Positions 63,406-64,000 of a stretch of DNA of 64,000 bases are shown piece by piece. Numbering within the stretch: the first letter of the stretch is position 1; each line of letters opens with the position of its first letter. A program made the position numbers and the translations under genes. The notes under the pieces are model-generated. The model had not been told where the DNA came from. It did not search any database and saw nothing but the letters and a program-made list of their open reading frames with translations. Origin of the DNA: Mesorhizobium sp. YC-39 (GTDB taxonomy: Bacteria > Pseudomonadota > Alphaproteobacteria > Rhizobiales > Rhizobiaceae); the NCBI RefSeq assembly GCF_025753795.1, contig NZ_JAOWPS010000004.1, forward strand, positions 806,001 through 870,000, in the 5' to 3' direction.

Positions 63406-64000
63406 GTGAAGTTCGAGAAAGTGGCGCAAGCGCCGGTGGCGGCTTCGGGCCAAGGCTCGACGCTCTTGGCGTTGCGCGATGTCGGCAAGGTCTTTTCGAA
63501 CGGCGTGACAGCGCTTAGCGATGTCAACCTGACGATCAGGGAGGGCGACTTCCTCAGCCTTCTCGGCCCGTCAGGTTGCGGCAAGTCGACGGCGCTGCGG
63601 CTGATTGCCGGCCTGTCGACACCGACCTCCGGCCTGCTCGACTGGCGCGGCAGTGGCTCCTTCGACCGTTCCGACATCGGTTTCGTCTTCCAGGAGCCAA
63701 CGCTGCTGCCCTGGGCCGATGTCTTTGATAATGTCTGGCTGCCGCTCAGGCTCAAAGGCGTGTCGCGGGCCAGGGCCGCGCCGGCAGTCATGGAGATGCT
63801 GGCGCGCGTGCATCTGACCGGCTTCGAAAACGCCGTGCCGCGCGAGCTTTCCGGCGGCATGAAGATGCGCGTCTCGATCGCCCGCGCCATGGTCACCAAG
63901 CCGCGCGTGCTTTTGATGGACGAGCCGTTTGGAGCGCTGGACGAGATCACCCGCTTCAAGCTCAACAACGATCTTCTGGAACTGTGGCAAGGCGAGCGAT
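63406..64000 (+). CDS. ABC transporter ATP-binding protein, 3' part missing (window edge)
   Basis: 198 codons seen. Walker A LLGPSGCGKSTALRLIAGL, Q-loop VFQEPTLLPW, signature ELSGGMKMRVSIARAMV, Walker B VLLMDEPFGALDE; the C-terminal part lies beyond the window. It resembles SsuB/TauB/NrtD-type ATPases. GTG start 2 bases after the binding-protein stop, so they form an importer operon with an unseen permease. Confidence 0.9.
   Translation, partial: MKFEKVAQAPVAASGQGSTLLALRDVGKVFSNGVTALSDVNLTIREGDFLSLLGPSGCGKSTALRLIAGLSTPTSGLLDWRGSGSFDRSDIGFVFQEPTLLPWADVFDNVWLPLRLKGVSRARAAPAVMEMLARVHLTGFENAVPRELSGGMKMRVSIARAMVTKPRVLLMDEPFGALDEITRFKLNNDLLELWQGER

Overview
The window looks like chromosomal DNA from a rhizobium of the order Hyphomicrobiales, most like Mesorhizobium or a close relative (inference). 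The base composition is GC-rich. The cobalamin genes are of the aerobic (cobaltochelatase CobN) type. The window carries RIME-like palindromes typical of rhizobia, an alphaproteobacterial SOS operator (GAAC-N7-GAAC), and the gene order nuoA-N / birA / rnj / mce / DUF1467 / proS / lolC / lolD that I associate with this group. No transposase, prophage or CRISPR array was seen.

Region 1 (1-11462) is a large corrin-ring operon read on the minus strand from a cobalamin riboswitch: DUF1636 protein, cobW, cobN, cobG, cobH, cobI, cobJ, then cobL, cobE, cobM (cobM runs off the left edge). Most junctions are 4-base ATGA overlaps. cobK lies in the opposite direction between cobJ and cobL. cobG and cobN each contain a large palindromic element translated in frame. 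Region 2 (11505-12704) is a YcaQ/AlkX-like glycosylase gene.

Region 3 (13034-32651) is the 14-subunit NADH:quinone oxidoreductase (complex I) operon plus birA, rnj, mce and a DUF1467 gene. It has accessory genes not found in the E. coli operon: a NuoE with a long tail ending in a helix-hairpin-helix domain, a second protein ending in the same domain, a pentapeptide-repeat-like protein and a 63-residue membrane protein. Region 4 (32652-39483) holds a candidate small RNA, proS, lolC/lolD, an SOS-box promoter driving a 28-residue hydrophobic peptide (the most interesting object here; compare the Caulobacter division inhibitor SidA), an SRPBCC-M50 protease fusion, lipB and tRNA-Leu(GAG).

Region 5 (39663-42641) is an EnvZ/OmpR-type two-component pair with a MipA/OmpV outer-membrane protein. 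Region 6 (43075-48318) is a serine-cycle block: malate-CoA ligase (mtkA, mtkB), malyl-CoA lyase and serine-glyoxylate aminotransferase. A LuxR-type regulator beside it has a degenerate receiver domain. Region 7 (48567-55474) holds accessory metabolism and transport: mgtE, a MerR regulator, a methyltransferase-like protein, a DUF1624 protein with a Cys-rich tail, an MFS carrier, a Rieske oxygenase and ChaC.

Region 8 (55553-60788) is a second cobalamin block under a second riboswitch: cbtB, cbtA (cobalt uptake), cobP, cobO, then a frameshifted gene, divergent cobD and cobC, and a small phosphatase gene. Between the two blocks the cell has cobalt uptake, most ring methylations, ring contraction, cobalt insertion, adenosylation, aminopropanol-arm attachment and nucleotide activation. 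Not seen in the window: cobA, cobF, cobB, cobQ, cobS, cobT, cobU and cobV. Region 9 (60801-64000) has a creatininase-family hydrolase, a RIME-like repeat, a RidA protein, and the start of an ABC importer whose permease lies beyond the right edge.
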